Assembly: GCA_023052935.1 (NCBI GenBank)
Contig: CM041293.1
Location: forward strand, 153,077,474-153,141,473
From: Piezodorus guildinii
Lineage: Eukaryota; Arthropoda; Insecta; Hemiptera; Pentatomidae
Direction: 5' to 3'
DNA: 64,000 bases
Position numbers and translations under genes: made by a program. Shown here one piece after another: positions 42,313 to 53,097 of the stretch (its first letter is position 1; each line of letters starts with the position of its first letter). Below the pieces are notes generated by a model that saw only the letters and a program-made list of their open reading frames with translations, ran no database searches and had not been told where the DNA came from.

Positions 42313-43705
42313 AGTAAGCGAAAGTATTGCGATCGTGAAAATTTTCTAATTCCAGTTTTCAACAGAAAATACAGGTTTTACTCTTCCTTGAGTCCAAAAC
42401 CAAGTCCCGCAAAAAGTTCTGTGTGTGTGGTAATTCCAGCGCAAAAGCTAAAAGTCCTATGAAATTTTAATTTCATATTTAAGACAAATATACGCCCTAT
42501 ATGTTACAGCAACTTTTTCATCAAAATCAGCTAACCAGAAGAAACTTCATACCATGTATTTTCCACCTTTTTACGATGTTCTCGAAAACAGCTCCAACGA
42601 TTTTGATTAAACTCGCTATATCGATGTAATTTTGGACGGGCTTTAATGTAATGCAGGTTCTATTCTAATTGAAGTCTGACTGGGCTTAAATGCCGATATT
42701 TTAAATTTTCTTCGTCTTAAATACCTTTAATTTTGTAGTTTTTATGAAATTTACAATATCATCTGATTAGCATTGCTAAAGAACAGGTAAATATATATGT
42801 TGAACGGTTTTGATATCCAACTAAAGGAGATAACTGCAAAAATATTTTTTAATGCAATTGTTTGTTGTTGAACTTAAGAACAGTAATATACAATACATAT
42901 ATATAATATACCGTTGGAATTCTAAAGATTTTAGAAAACATATTAACTTATACAACGCAATTGTAAAAGTTAACGGAGAGTGATGAAAAGCCAGTAAAAC
43001 AAACTGATTGTCCTAGATAATAATATAATAGATTATTTACTAAAAATACAGCAACTTTTTCATCAAAATCAGCTAACCAGAAGAGCCACTTTATGTATTT
43101 AGCACTTTTTTACGATTTACTCTCAAACAGCTATAACGATTTTGATTAGACTCGCTATATTGATGTACATCTTAATGGGCCTTAATATCATGTAGGTTTT
43201 ATTCTGATTGAAGTAGTCTGACAAGGCTTAAATGCCGATTAATGTTTTGTTCCTCTGAAGTACCTTTAATTTTGTATATTTTTTTTAAAATAGGCCATAT
43301 CATCTGATTGGCATTGCAAAAAAAGCAGGTAAATATATAAGTTAAATGAATTCGATATCCAGCTAAAAATATTTTTTTAATGCATTTTTTATTTTTTGAA
43401 CTTAAGAACAGTAATATACATGTGTAATATAACGTTGGAATTCTAAAGATTTTAGAAAACATATTAACTTATACAACGCAATTGTAAAGTTAACGGAGAT
43501 TGATGAAAAGCCAATAAAACAAACTGATTGTCCTAGATAATAATATAATAGATTATTTAATAAAACACATGTTTCTATTTAAATGCAATATAAATAATTC
43601 TTTAACAATTTATTTCAGTTTCTAAATTTGTTTACAAATTCTTGAATTGATATAAATAACGGAGGTAAGTGAAAGTCGTGTGTTGTGTGCACCAGATTTT
43701 TAAGA
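42313..43705 (-). repeat. Family H copy with internal tandem duplication
   Basis: Complete from gtaagcgaaagtattgcg to aggtaagtgaaagtcgtgtgttgtgtgcacc. An internal stretch is present twice in tandem: 42507-43046 and 43049-43567, both starting cagcaactttttcatcaaaa and ending aatagattattta. The two differ by indels and substitutions, so the duplication is older than the 32-34 kb array. Confidence 0.88.
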
Positions 43706-44704
43706 TATGTATAGACACTCTTTTACTTACTTAATCGAGACCTCTTTTAGGGCCGAGCAATGTGAGGTGTCATCTTTTAGATGTCTAGCAGCGTCTGTAT
43801 TGACCCTCTATAGAACAGAATCAGTTATAATATACTGTTTATTGTAATTTTATTTTATTAGTTACATTTTACGAAACTTGTCACATTTATAATTCTTCTA
43901 TGAATTTTCAGAGCTGAATAAAACCTGTCTTGTATATCAATGTGTCACTTTAAAGAACAGTTGTTTTCTGCGAGAGATGATTTGTAGATGCCTACCATTG
44001 ATAAGCTTACCTCGACAGGTGAAACAAACATAGAACTATCATAAATTCTTTAACGTTTCATTTATCCCTTTCCTGTGCCGTGAAATAAATTTCTCTCGTT
44101 GGTTCTGCCTATGTCCTTTTCCTAAACCCGTAGATCTTTTATTTAGGTAAAACCATTGGGCTGTAAAAAGTGTATTAGCTTCTTATAATTTCCGGAAATA
44201 CTTAGGTAACTGTTTATGTTTGAAGTTTTACAAACAATAAATAAATACAATAAAAATGTATTCGCTAAAAAAAAAAAAAAAAAATCGTCGTGTTTGTCAG
44301 TATTTTATCAAGGCTGAAGTTGCCCTCCAAAAAAATTTCGAACCATCGTTAAACATTCCACTTATTAATGCTGCCCTAAACCCAGACATCATTGATATTT
44401 CTATAAGTTTGCACACCGTTCTAGCTTAGTTTTAACTCGTTAAGAAATGAAATTATACGTCTATCACGAGTTGAAATCTAAGTGAAGACTGAATTATTTC
44501 CAAGCATCTAAATTCTAATGTTAATGAGGTCTACCAACATAATCGTTTAGATGAGGTTTAATAAGTTTTTAGATATACAAATAGTTTGTTATATTGAGGG
44601 TTATTTTAGAGAACTCTCTAAAACATGAATTTTTTTCCAACCTAATAGCATTCATGAGGCTTTGAAGGCCTAACGTTTAAATTCTTAGAGTAGAGATTTT
44701 TTTT
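43706..44704. other. Unassigned sequence
   Basis: A-run at about 44265-44284 ends an AT-rich part that could be a retroposed tail. No coding similarity recognised. Confidence 0.4.
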
Positions 44705-45200
44705 TTTATAATATATTTTATTGTTTTTTACAACTGTATATACAAATACAATAAGTAAAATGGCTGAATTACAATAACAGGCACGAATAAACATGTAAAG
44801 AATCTACCCAGTGGTAGTACTTCAAAGTTTATTTCATGAGCAGGTCTCGAGGCCACCGTCTTTTCAGGCGCCTCGGAGGATTACCGGGAATAGATGTAGA
44901 TGAGAGGTTACGGACAAGCGGGTTTGAGTGGGCAGGTAGTATGGAATTAAAGGAGTGTATCTATAGCGGGCGAAGTCTGCAACCAGTGGGATATTTAGGT
45001 CTCTATGGATGAGTTTATTAGTTACAAGTAAGGAGCATTGAGGATTTTTCAAAGGATTTTGGATTGCAAGGATTGGATGCGGGAGGAGTTTGATAGTTTA
45101 GTGGACCCCCCTAGCTCAATGCCATAGGTCCAAATAGGTCGGATAATCGTGATGTAAATGAGTCTTTTGTAGTAAATATAGTGTGAGGATTCCAAGTAAG
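44705..45200 (-). pseudogene. Jockey-type LINE, 5'-truncated
   Basis: On the minus strand: KILKNPQCSLLVTNKLIHRDLNIP, VADFARYRYTPL, LPTQTRLSV and, in a shifted frame, PRRLKRRWPRDLL; the 3' UTR ends at the T-run 44700-44708. About 500 bp of the element's 3' part. Confidence 0.8.
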
Positions 45201-45289
45201 ACGCTGAGTAAATATTAAAATTCCATTCTGTTAATTAAGCAGATATACTCATTTTTCGCTGAATAATTTTAAATGCGAACGTTAAGTAT

Positions 45290-46026
45290 TTTTTTGAGAT
45301 ATGGTGTCAGAATTGGAGAATTAAAATAAATTCCAACAAATCCCACCAAATTACCTTCCCCCTACGTCGTAAACCTATGACATCCTGCCATACAGTATCC
45401 TTTAATAATATTTCGCTTGTTCCAGTTGAACAGATCTACTACCTAGGACTTCTAATTGACAAACGTTTAACATGGAATCCGCACACTAGACTGAAACGAC
45501 AAGAAACTGCTCGCCGCTTTTGGTTACTTCAAGGCTTACTAGGCAAACACTCTAAACTTCCACTTAACTACAAACGACTCATCTACATGACCATCATAAG
45601 ATCTATCTGGACTTACGGAGTTGAGCTATGGTGCTCTACTAAACCATCAAATTCTTCCCGTCTTCAATCCTTACAATCAAAAATTCTTTGAAAAATCCTC
45701 AACGCTCCTTGTCAGGAATAAGCTCATCCATAAAGACCTTAATATTCCCTTTGTAGCTGATTTGGCCCGAACCAGGTTTCAATCCTTCCATGACAAACTG
45801 CACTCCCACTCTAACCCAATAGTTTCAACCCTTCCTTCCTCTTCTATTCCTGACAATCCTCCGAGGCGTCTGAAAAGAAGATGGCCTCGAGACCTTCTTG
45901 TTAGATTGATTACGAGAGTGCTGCCAATGGACAGTTTCTCATCATGTTTTCATGTATACTATCTTTTATTTCCTTGATGTATTACAATATAAAGTTGTAA
46001 ATTTCAATAAAATATAAAAAAAGTAG
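45290..46026 (+). pseudogene. Jockey-type LINE, 5'-truncated
   Basis: Begins EIWCQNWRIKINSNKSHQITF and reads well through YYLGLLIDKRLTWNPHTRLK, LIYMTIIRSIWTYGVELW, SRLQSLQSKIL to a TGA (45690). A short deletion and frameshift follow; VRNKLIHKDLNIPFVADLAR and PDNPPRRLKRRWPRDLLV complete the C-terminus. 3' end ttgtaaatttcaataaaat plus A-run. Closest relative in the window is the ORF2 at 60993; it starts 90 bp after the oppositely oriented copy at 44705. Confidence 0.88.
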
Positions 46027-46902
46027 TTTTATTTGGCCTGAATCATTTAATATGTGTTAATTTTACTAACTTTTAATAAATGCTCCTGAACTTATTATGC
46101 ATAAGCGTCCCTTATGAACAAAGCTAAATTTATCTTAAAAAGGTCTCCGGTCTCGAGCTTATGCACCGAAATCACGCTACATATTTGATTTTTATTCTTA
46201 CACCGCCCGGGGGATTTTTAAACCTGAATTGAGTAAAAGTTTAAAAATAGAAAATAAATTAAAAGTAGGTCAATTAAAAAGGGGTTAAAAAAAAATTCTA
46301 AAAAGAAAAAAAGGCGCTACCCTTAACGACGTTGAGGGCTATCGTGCAAAAGTTTAGTTTGTTAATAGTTTAAGACCCTGTAGAGTTAATCTCTCGGGCC
46401 TCTTGGAATAACACTTATCTAGAGTCCATTGTTTATGAGGGCCAGTCACGAGAGAGTGTTTCTCTTAGCACAACTACTTCCAGGCTGACTTGTTCTGTAC
46501 AAACACTCTCCGGCTTGAGCCTTAGTCGAAGGTTCGCTCCTTCAAATTTCTTACTTCAAACTTTTCTATTGGGACCTTAAATTAGTAATTAGACCATCGG
46601 GGTCGAAACCAGTCCATGATAAGGAAGGTAAAAGTTTCAGAAAAAGCTGTAAGCGATCGAAAAAGAAAATTGGTGATCCTTGGTGATGTAAACCAAATTA
46701 AGAGCCATTGGAAAATGAAACTGCAAAAACTTTAAACGGAATAAGATTCACTAAGTTCTGTGTTACTGATTGCATACTATTTTTTTGTTCTTTTTTGAAA
46801 TATTTAAAATTTGTTTCTAAATTAACAATAGTAATAGTTCTATTAGTATAACTGTATACACAATATATACAGAAAAAAAATGATAAAGTCAAATCACATA
46901 AA

Positions 46903-46904
<2 letters not shown>
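46027..46904. other. Unassigned sequence
   Basis: Mixed composition (46140-46540 less AT-rich). No repeat or coding similarity recognised. Confidence 0.4.

Positions 46905-46960
<56 letters not shown>
46905..46960. repeat. (TA)n microsatellite
   Basis: About 56 bases of TA. Confidence 0.95.
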
Positions 46961-46964
<4 letters not shown>

Positions 46965-47029
46965 CAAAAAATCAACTACCTACAATTGAGATAAATGCTA
47001 ATAAATGAAATGAAGAAGTAAGAAATTAA

Positions 47030-47276
47030 TTCTGTGGCGGTTGAGAATAGGTGGTTGTCAAAATCTTTCATTTTACAGGTGAGTGACTTAAACTTTACGT
47101 AATACCCAAAATAGAGTTATAACATACAGCCTTCTTTCCACCTGAAATTTCTTTCACCAAGACATTTCTTTAACATATTTAACACGACGAGGGAGACGGT
47201 CTGAGGGAGTGATACGTGGAGTTAACTCATTTTTGATATAACTCGAGTTATCCAGTTTTTTACGACCGCCACAGAA
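47030..47276. mobile_element. 247-bp MITE flanked by TTAA
   Basis: Ends TTCTGTGGCGGT and, inverted, TTCTGTGGCGGTCG; immediately outside stands TTAA on both sides (47026-47029 and 47277-47280). TTAA duplication is typical of piggyBac-class elements, although their ends usually begin CCC. No coding sequence. Only copy in the window. Confidence 0.75.
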
Positions 47277-47336
47277 TTAACATCATACACACAATCATAA
47301 CTATTTACAATATTTATATTCTGCTAAAGGAACCCC

Positions 47337-47500
47337 ATACTGGGACCTTTTTCTCCACTTGTAGAGAGAAAAACGGAAGCCAAGAGATCCCAGCGCCTCG
47401 CTCTCAGCCGCGTCACTGGTGTGAGCCAGCGGAGGCCGAGCCAGGGCGCAATAGCCATCCACGAACATACATTACATGAGTGGAGGTCGTTATTGGCAAT
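47337..47500 (-). repeat. Jockey-type 3' UTR-like fragment
   Basis: gagatcccagcgcctc, cagccgcgtcactggt, gccagcggaggc and agggcgc parallel the 3' UTR of the element at 58380-58500, in the same strand orientation. Confidence 0.55.
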
Positions 47501-47544
47501 AATAATAGGTTTTTCTTTCGAGAACGTTAAATCCTTCTACTATC

Positions 47545-48060
47545 ATGGTGTGAAGCCAAAAATAAGGTTATATAAAACGTTGGTAAGACCGGTAGTGATG
47601 TACTTAGCGGAAACTTGGACTGGTTGTACTCACTCAATAAATACTTTGAGAATCTTCGAAAGGATAATTCTCTGTAACATTTATGGACATGTGTTGGAAG
47701 AATATGGGATGGGATGAATGGGATTCCAAAAGAACAGTGAAATATATGAGCTGTATGGATCTTATGACATTGTCCGCTTCATACGAGCTGGGAGAATCGA
47801 ATGGTTTGGTCATGTAATGAAGATGGGTGACTCTAGGGATGCAAAAAAATGATTCTGCTCGGAAATATGTTTAGTAGTAGAAGAAGAGGGCGACAAATGC
47901 AAAAATATCTCCAGCAATTGGACTCCTTATCTTAAGAACAGGTTAAATTTATAACTATTGTTTATGTCTGAGTTACTTAAAAAATCTCTATGTCGCCAGA
48001 GCGGTACCAAAGGAGTGGTAAGGGTTAACTTCAAAGTAGGCAGAATAAATAGCAGGCAAA
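47545..48060 (+). pseudogene. LINE RT C-terminal fragment (RTE/CR1-like)
   Basis: KPKIRLYKTLVRPVVMYLAETW, LRIFERIILCNIYG, then in shifted frames NSEIYELYGSYDIV, IRAGRIEWFGHVMKMGDSRDAKK and RRRGRQMQKY. This is the thumb/C-terminal module (LYKTLIRPVxxYxxETW...RxLxWxGHVxRM) of endonuclease/RT LINEs. The YADD centre is absent. Several frameshifts. A different family from 23049. Confidence 0.75.
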
Positions 48061-48954
48061 TGGAAGGTTTTTATTTTACAATGAATAAATCCTAATGAAG
48101 GAGCCCAGCTGGATATGTTACTCAACTCAGGGAATCTTTAGGCAACATAATGGAACTTGATTTCAATATCCCATATACTCGAATAACATAGACTTTGAGA
48201 AACCTTGTCAGTCATTCAATAATTAATTATACGTTTAATTATAATTTCGGAAGCATTAGGTACGATATGCTTCTCTATTCTGTACGATACATATCTATTT
48301 GTATACTAAAAGATTATTTAATAATTAATATTACATAACTTTTTTTTTATATTTATATTCAAATGACTCAGAGCCAGGGTTATTTTTTTGTCTCTTTTTC
48401 TGTCTCTTTTCTGTTACATGTATTTTTTTCTATTGTTAATGATTCAATTTTTTTTTGTAGTATATTACTTGTTATACAAATTAAGTTGGTTCATGATACA
48501 TTACTAATAATAATTTACCACCAGTAATTGGGTTTTGCCCTGCTTGTGAATTCTGTAAAAGTTAAAATAAAAATGTATTTATTTTTTGTATTATTATTTA
48601 CATTGTATTTCTTTTTTTTTCTCTTTTTTTTTTTTTCAATTTTGTGTGAATGAAGTATATTATCACTATTAATATTGTTTCTAATGAAACAGAATGTAAT
48701 ACAACTAAATACAATGTATAATGTTGGCTTTGGTCTCTTAACATATGGTTTCCTATTTGATTGTAAATAGTGTAAAGTGTAACCACAATTTGTTCTCTTA
48801 CTACGTTGAAAGACTGACGTGTAATTTAATTCTTTTATACAGGTATTAATTTATTTATTGTTTTAATTGCTTGTATTTTATATCAATCTCTCGTTCTAAT
48901 TATTTTTGTACTTTTATACAGAGAATAAAATCACGTTTTTAGAAATGTTTTAAC
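48061..48954. other. AT-rich sequence, nothing recognised
   Basis: T-rich tracts and short random frames only. Confidence 0.5.
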
Positions 48955-49243
48955 ATTTGTTTGTTTGTTTGTTTATTTTTTTAACGTCCCTTTATGAAGC
49001 TGTGGCTAATCGGACTATGCTACAGTGGGAGTCCTAAATTTTGTCTATCCAGGTTTTATTAGGATAGGGATCTTTAACGAGTACCTGACATCGCACATGC
49101 TCGGGACTACCTTTTAACGTCCCCTCCAAAGGACGGCATAACTAAGAATTTTTCACTTCCATCAAAAAATCTTAGGGCTACCTGCGTGTTTGAACCCGAG
49201 ACCTTTGGTATAGGAGGCTGTTATGCTAACAACCCTGTTACAG
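48955..49243 (-). mobile_element. SINE-1, full length
   Basis: Reverse copy with tail tttgtttgtttgtttatttt, marks caggttttattaggatagg and gtacctgacatcgcac, B-box in gtttgaacccgagac, A-box region degraded (gctaacaaccctgtta). The (GTTT)n end hides the target duplication. Confidence 0.88.
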
Positions 49244-49767
49244 GTTTGTAATTACCAATGATGATCACTACCCGATAAAGAAGTTGACATAATAAAATCA
49301 AACTGGAAATGCTTAAATTTTTTTTCAGCCTGATGCATCTTCCACGCATTGCATGATGTGTGGCCTTAATTAAACGCTCAGATATCATTTAATAAGATCT
49401 TGAATAGATTTTAAAATAATAAATTTTATTTTAAGAAAAGTATAATGTGCAGAGTATCTGATTGTTTGCACACGCTCATGATGTAAGTACTAAATCGAGA
49501 GCTTTATCAAAGTAGGTGCATTCATGTCTTTCCTGAAAGGTTGTATATTTTTATAAAAATAATTTCACGAGCTTACCAGGTCCGTAAAACAACACTTACA
49601 GAATGTGGACAATATATAAGAGTGGCAAGAGTACACAAACCATCAATCAGGCTAAACTGCTAATTCGTTACTAAAATTTCAAGAGCGTTTAAGAGTTTGC
49701 ATAAGACTAATACATTAACATGACGGAGTAGAGGCATTCATTAAAAGCTCGGCCTCAACATTGATTA
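49244..49767. other. Unassigned sequence
   Basis: Nothing recognised. Confidence 0.4.
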
Positions 49768-49968
49768 ATGAGCCGGTTCAAGGACTTTCAACTGGCACGC
49801 GAACATGCTCTTAGTTCAAATAGTGACTCACTGTCCACTTCCACTATCTCTCAGGGAAGTCGTTGGAGGAGGTCGTCTTCTAAGTCTATCGTGTCCTCTG
49901 CCTTTAATTTCCTGAGGAAGGAGGAGGGAAAATTAGTTTTTTTTGTTTGGCATAGAATTTTCTGTTAA
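49768..49968 (+). CDS. Hypothetical Ser-rich open frame
   Basis: 66 codons from ATG 49768. The first 50 residues (SRFKDFQLAREHALSS, SDSLSTSTISQ, RRSSSKSIVSSAF) are serine-rich and less AT-rich than the surroundings, which is suggestive of an exon; the last part is AT-rich. No similarity recognised and no convincing donor at its end. Confidence 0.2.
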   Translation: MSRFKDFQLAREHALSSNSDSLSTSTISQGSRWRRSSSKSIVSSAFNFLRKEEGKLVFFVWHRIFC

Positions 49969-50069
49969 AACTAGTACTAGAAAACTACCGAGCTTCAGAA
50001 TATCAAATGCTATGTGTCAAATGGGAAAGCTACTAATCAACGGATTATTGTAATAATATCTTCTGTACA

Positions 50070-50330
50070 TCTCATTTTCAACCTAGAAACCACTGGAATA
50101 CTCTTCCACCAAACAACCATCATGCTGATTCCCAATCTTCATTCAAATCTCTTCTTTTTCAATACTAACTTTTTTCGCGACTAGATTTGAAATAATTTGA
50201 TTATAGCAATTGAAATGAGGTGAAAAATATCATTTTCTTATCTTTATGTTCTTATGTCGTTTTCTGTTCTGTTAATTTTATATTAAATTAAGATATTATA
50301 GTAGTCCTTTTATTTTTATTGCTTCTACTT
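50070..50330 (+). pseudogene. CR1-like LINE C-terminus and UTR relic
   Basis: HWNTLPPNNHHADSQSSFKSLLFQY then a stop: the last 25 residues typical of the CR1-like elements at 51978 and 53468 (FWNSLPSNIRHA...FK..LFQ). An AT-rich tail follows. Confidence 0.65.
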
Positions 50331-50331
50331 A

Positions 50332-51087
50332 CCTATATATCAAAGATATAGTAAGAGTAAAGATTGCGATTGTGAAAATTTTCGAATTCCAGATTTCAAT
50401 GGAAATACACAAGATACCTCGGGTCAAAATAACCAAGTCCAAGGCAACAAAAGTCTGTTTGTGTGTGAGTGCCAAGTCCAGGGCGTAAATGAAATGGTAG
50501 ATGTCACAGCAACTTTTTTTTTATCGAAATTAAGATTTAATATAAATTTTATGCCTTAAAATCACCCCTAGAACGGCTCTAACGATTTTAAGTAAACTCG
50601 CTATATCCATGTAAAATTTACTTGAATATGATATAGGTTTCATTCTGATTGAAATAGTCTGATAGGGCTTAAATGCCTTTAAATTTTCTTCCTCTAAAGT
50701 ACTCTCAATTTTGTAGATTCGAAAGAATAGAACATATGATATTATTAGCACAAATAAAACGGTTAAATATATAAGTTTAACGAATTTGATAAATAACTAA
50801 CGTAGAAAAGAGAAACAATATTTTTTATTGTAATTTCTAGTTTTTGAAGAACAACGTTGGAAAACTAAAGATTTTAAAAAAAAATATTTCTTATACCCAA
50901 AATTTTGAGTGATGAAAAGGAGATAAAACTTTCTTATGCTTATTGTATCAATTTTGTATTGTTATATTATCTAATGTTTCCAACGAAACTAAATATATTT
51001 CTTTAAACCTTTTGAACTTTCTTAAATTGATTTTAACAGACAAAGGTGAATGAAAGTCGTGTTTTGCCCCCACCAACTTTGTTTTCT
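50332..51087 (-). repeat. Family H copy, nearly complete
   Basis: Starts with acttacctatatatcaaagatatagtaag (terminal palindrome), shows gattgcgattgtgaaaattttcg, gtttgtgtgtgagtgcc, tattctgattgaaatagtctg, and ends aggtgaatgaaagtcgtgttttgcccccacc. Confidence 0.85.
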
Positions 51088-51365
51088 CTGATTAATATAT
51101 AAAGATAATTGTGTACATTTATATTATTAATAATATTTTTTTTTCTATCCTTTAGTCAGTTATGATTGTTATTTTTCTTGTTCATTTATTTTATTCCTAA
51201 GGGATCTTGTCTCAGAATAGTTTGTTTTATTCATTCATTTAATTATGAAATGAATGACTCTTCTATGGACCAAAGACAGAGCACGAGGTCTTCAGTCATG
51301 CTCGGTGAATGTCGAAAGCCTGGAAGAAAGTTCTATATTGGAAGCTAAAAAGCTATTATATCAAA

Positions 51366-51435
51366 ATGTTCTAAAAAAACGGAAGATCTCGAATAATTAT
51401 TGAGGTAGATTTCGGGCTAAATAACTTCTTCCATA
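51366..51435 (-). repeat. Family P 3' fragment
   Basis: On the minus strand ggaagaagttatttagccc, gaaatctacctcaata, attcgagatcttccg equals the P tail at 37700-37755. It is separated from the P head at 52754 by the CR1-like LINE, which therefore probably landed in this P element. Confidence 0.65.
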
Positions 51436-51444
51436 ATGACTCAA

Positions 51445-52753
51445 ATTTTTTAGATAGATAGAAAATAATTTTTATTCTGGGACTGGATCCCTTTAGAATA
51501 ACAGCTTTTTACAGTTTAAATATACAATATGTCTGGCCAACAGACAAGATAAACATGATTAACTACTATTTACAATAATTGATTAATTTGTATACAACAC
51601 AAAATAAATAAAATAAAAACAATCTTCAGAAGCTAATTATGTTAGAAAAAAATGAGAAATATATGAGTTGATAACAAAATCCAAATTAAAAAAGAAACAA
51701 AAAAAAAATTAAATAAAACAAAACTAATTAGTAACATTGTACTAATACTTAGTATTCTTAAAATAACATTAACTCAGAAATAATAAAGGATCTATATTAG
51801 ACCAAGAATTAATGAAAGATAATACTGTTAAAACATAAATAAAAATAAAAAATACAAATATAAGAAATGAAATCTTCTAGAAAAAAAATAACGATATAAA
51901 AAACTAAACAAATACTGTAAAGATTGAACCAAAGGAAAAAAAATATATAAAAATATATTTCATATTTAAAATATATGTCAGGCAGCGTCATTTTGGGATG
52001 CTAGAAGGTGCTGGAAAAGAAGGAATTTAAATGTAGAAAGGGAAGGAGCATGGCGAATGTTTGATGGAAGAGAATTCCAGAAACTAGTAGAACGGGCCAG
52101 AAAGGAGCATTCGTATTTTTTTGTTCTGTGGGAAGTGATATAAAGGTTGGAAAAACGGGATCTAGTCCCTAGTGGGTGAATTGAGGGTTTGAACTGTAGG
52201 AGATTGTAGATATATGGAGGGTGTTGTGAATTAATGGTTTGGTATAGGAAAGATCTAAGGAAATATTGCCTACGGGTAAGAGGAAAGAGCCATTTTGATT
52301 CGGTATAAAGATGGGATACTTGAGACCGCCTCGATGTGCCAAAGACAAATCTTAAAAAACAGTGGAGGATTGAATTAGGAAGATCATTTATAAAGGTATT
52401 AAAAAGGATAGGAGAAACATTTGAACCCTGGGCAACCCCTGAAGAAACGGTAAGAAAAGAAGATAAAGGTTTGTTGGGAATTTGAACTGCTTGGGTACGG
52501 TCAGAAAGAAAAGACTGGAACCAGAGAATAGAGCTGTAGGAAAAGGAGAAAGATTTTAGTTTGGAATAAAGGATAGAATGGTTCAAAGAATCAAACGCTT
52601 TAGAAAAGTCAAGGAGTATTAGTACTGTTAGCTGTTTGTTGTCCATTGCAGTGTATATGTCTTGAGTGATTTTAGTAAGAGCAGATTGAGTGGAGAAACC
52701 AGATCGGAAACCGGATTGGGAAGGATTGATTGATTTGGATTCTTCGAGGAATT
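51445..52753 (-). mobile_element. CR1-like LINE, 5'-truncated
   Basis: Ends on the minus strand with gggatccagtcccagaataa, aaattattttctatctatcta; coding part described separately. Flanked by AAAATT-like sequence on both sides (about 52747 and 51449), a plausible short target duplication within family P. Confidence 0.8.
51978..52753 (-). pseudogene. CR1-like RT, in-frame deletion of the catalytic centre
   Basis: Continuous frame. RT motifs: SQSGFRSGFSTQSAL, VLILLDFSKAFDSLNH (first catalytic Asp), LSDRTQAVQI, SSGVAQGSNVSPILFNTFINDLP. It then jumps after NSILHCF to LRFVFGTSRRSQVSHLY, so the block with FADD is gone without loss of frame. The C-terminal part (FLYQTINSQHPPYIYNLL, TRSRFSNLY, WNSLPSNIRHA) is complete to the stop. 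The first ten residues of the open frame (to 52778) come from the neighbouring family P sequence, not the LINE. Confidence 0.85.
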
Positions 52754-52989
52754 TTGACGTTTCGGGATCTTCTCCCATCTTCAGAAGTCTTGTTAAATAT
52801 CCAGAACTCCCAGCATTTTCACTAATACATACGTTTAAATAGGTAAATTAGTAAAAATGAAGTCAATATTTAAAAACATCACATACTTTTTGCTTCATTT
52901 TTACTAATTTACCTAGTTAAAGTATGTATTAGTGAAAATGCTGGGAGTTCTGGGTATATAACAAGACTTCTGAAGATTCCGAAACTTCA
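52754..52989. mobile_element. Long palindrome: two family P units head to head
   Basis: Left arm 52755-52863 and right arm about 52893-52989 are inverse copies (gaactcccagcattttcac versus gtgaaaatgctgggagttc), with a loop of about 30 bases. Each arm ends outward in the P signature: TGACGTTTCGGGATC on the left, GATTCCGAAACTTCA on the right. The right arm lacks about 10 bases of the small hairpin. Arm identity is high apart from that. Confidence 0.85.
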
Positions 52990-53045
52990 TGTTAATATAA
53001 TAAAAATATTGAGTTGGAAGAAGTTATTCAGCCCGAAATATACCT
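52966..53045 (+). repeat. Family P 3' part, plus orientation
   Basis: cgaaacttcatgttaat, aataaaaatattgag, ggaagaagttattcagccc, ataccttaata continue the right arm into the P tail. Confidence 0.65.
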
Positions 53046-53097
53046 TAATAACTAACAAGTTATATGTTACATATAATAATAATAATAATAATAATAA

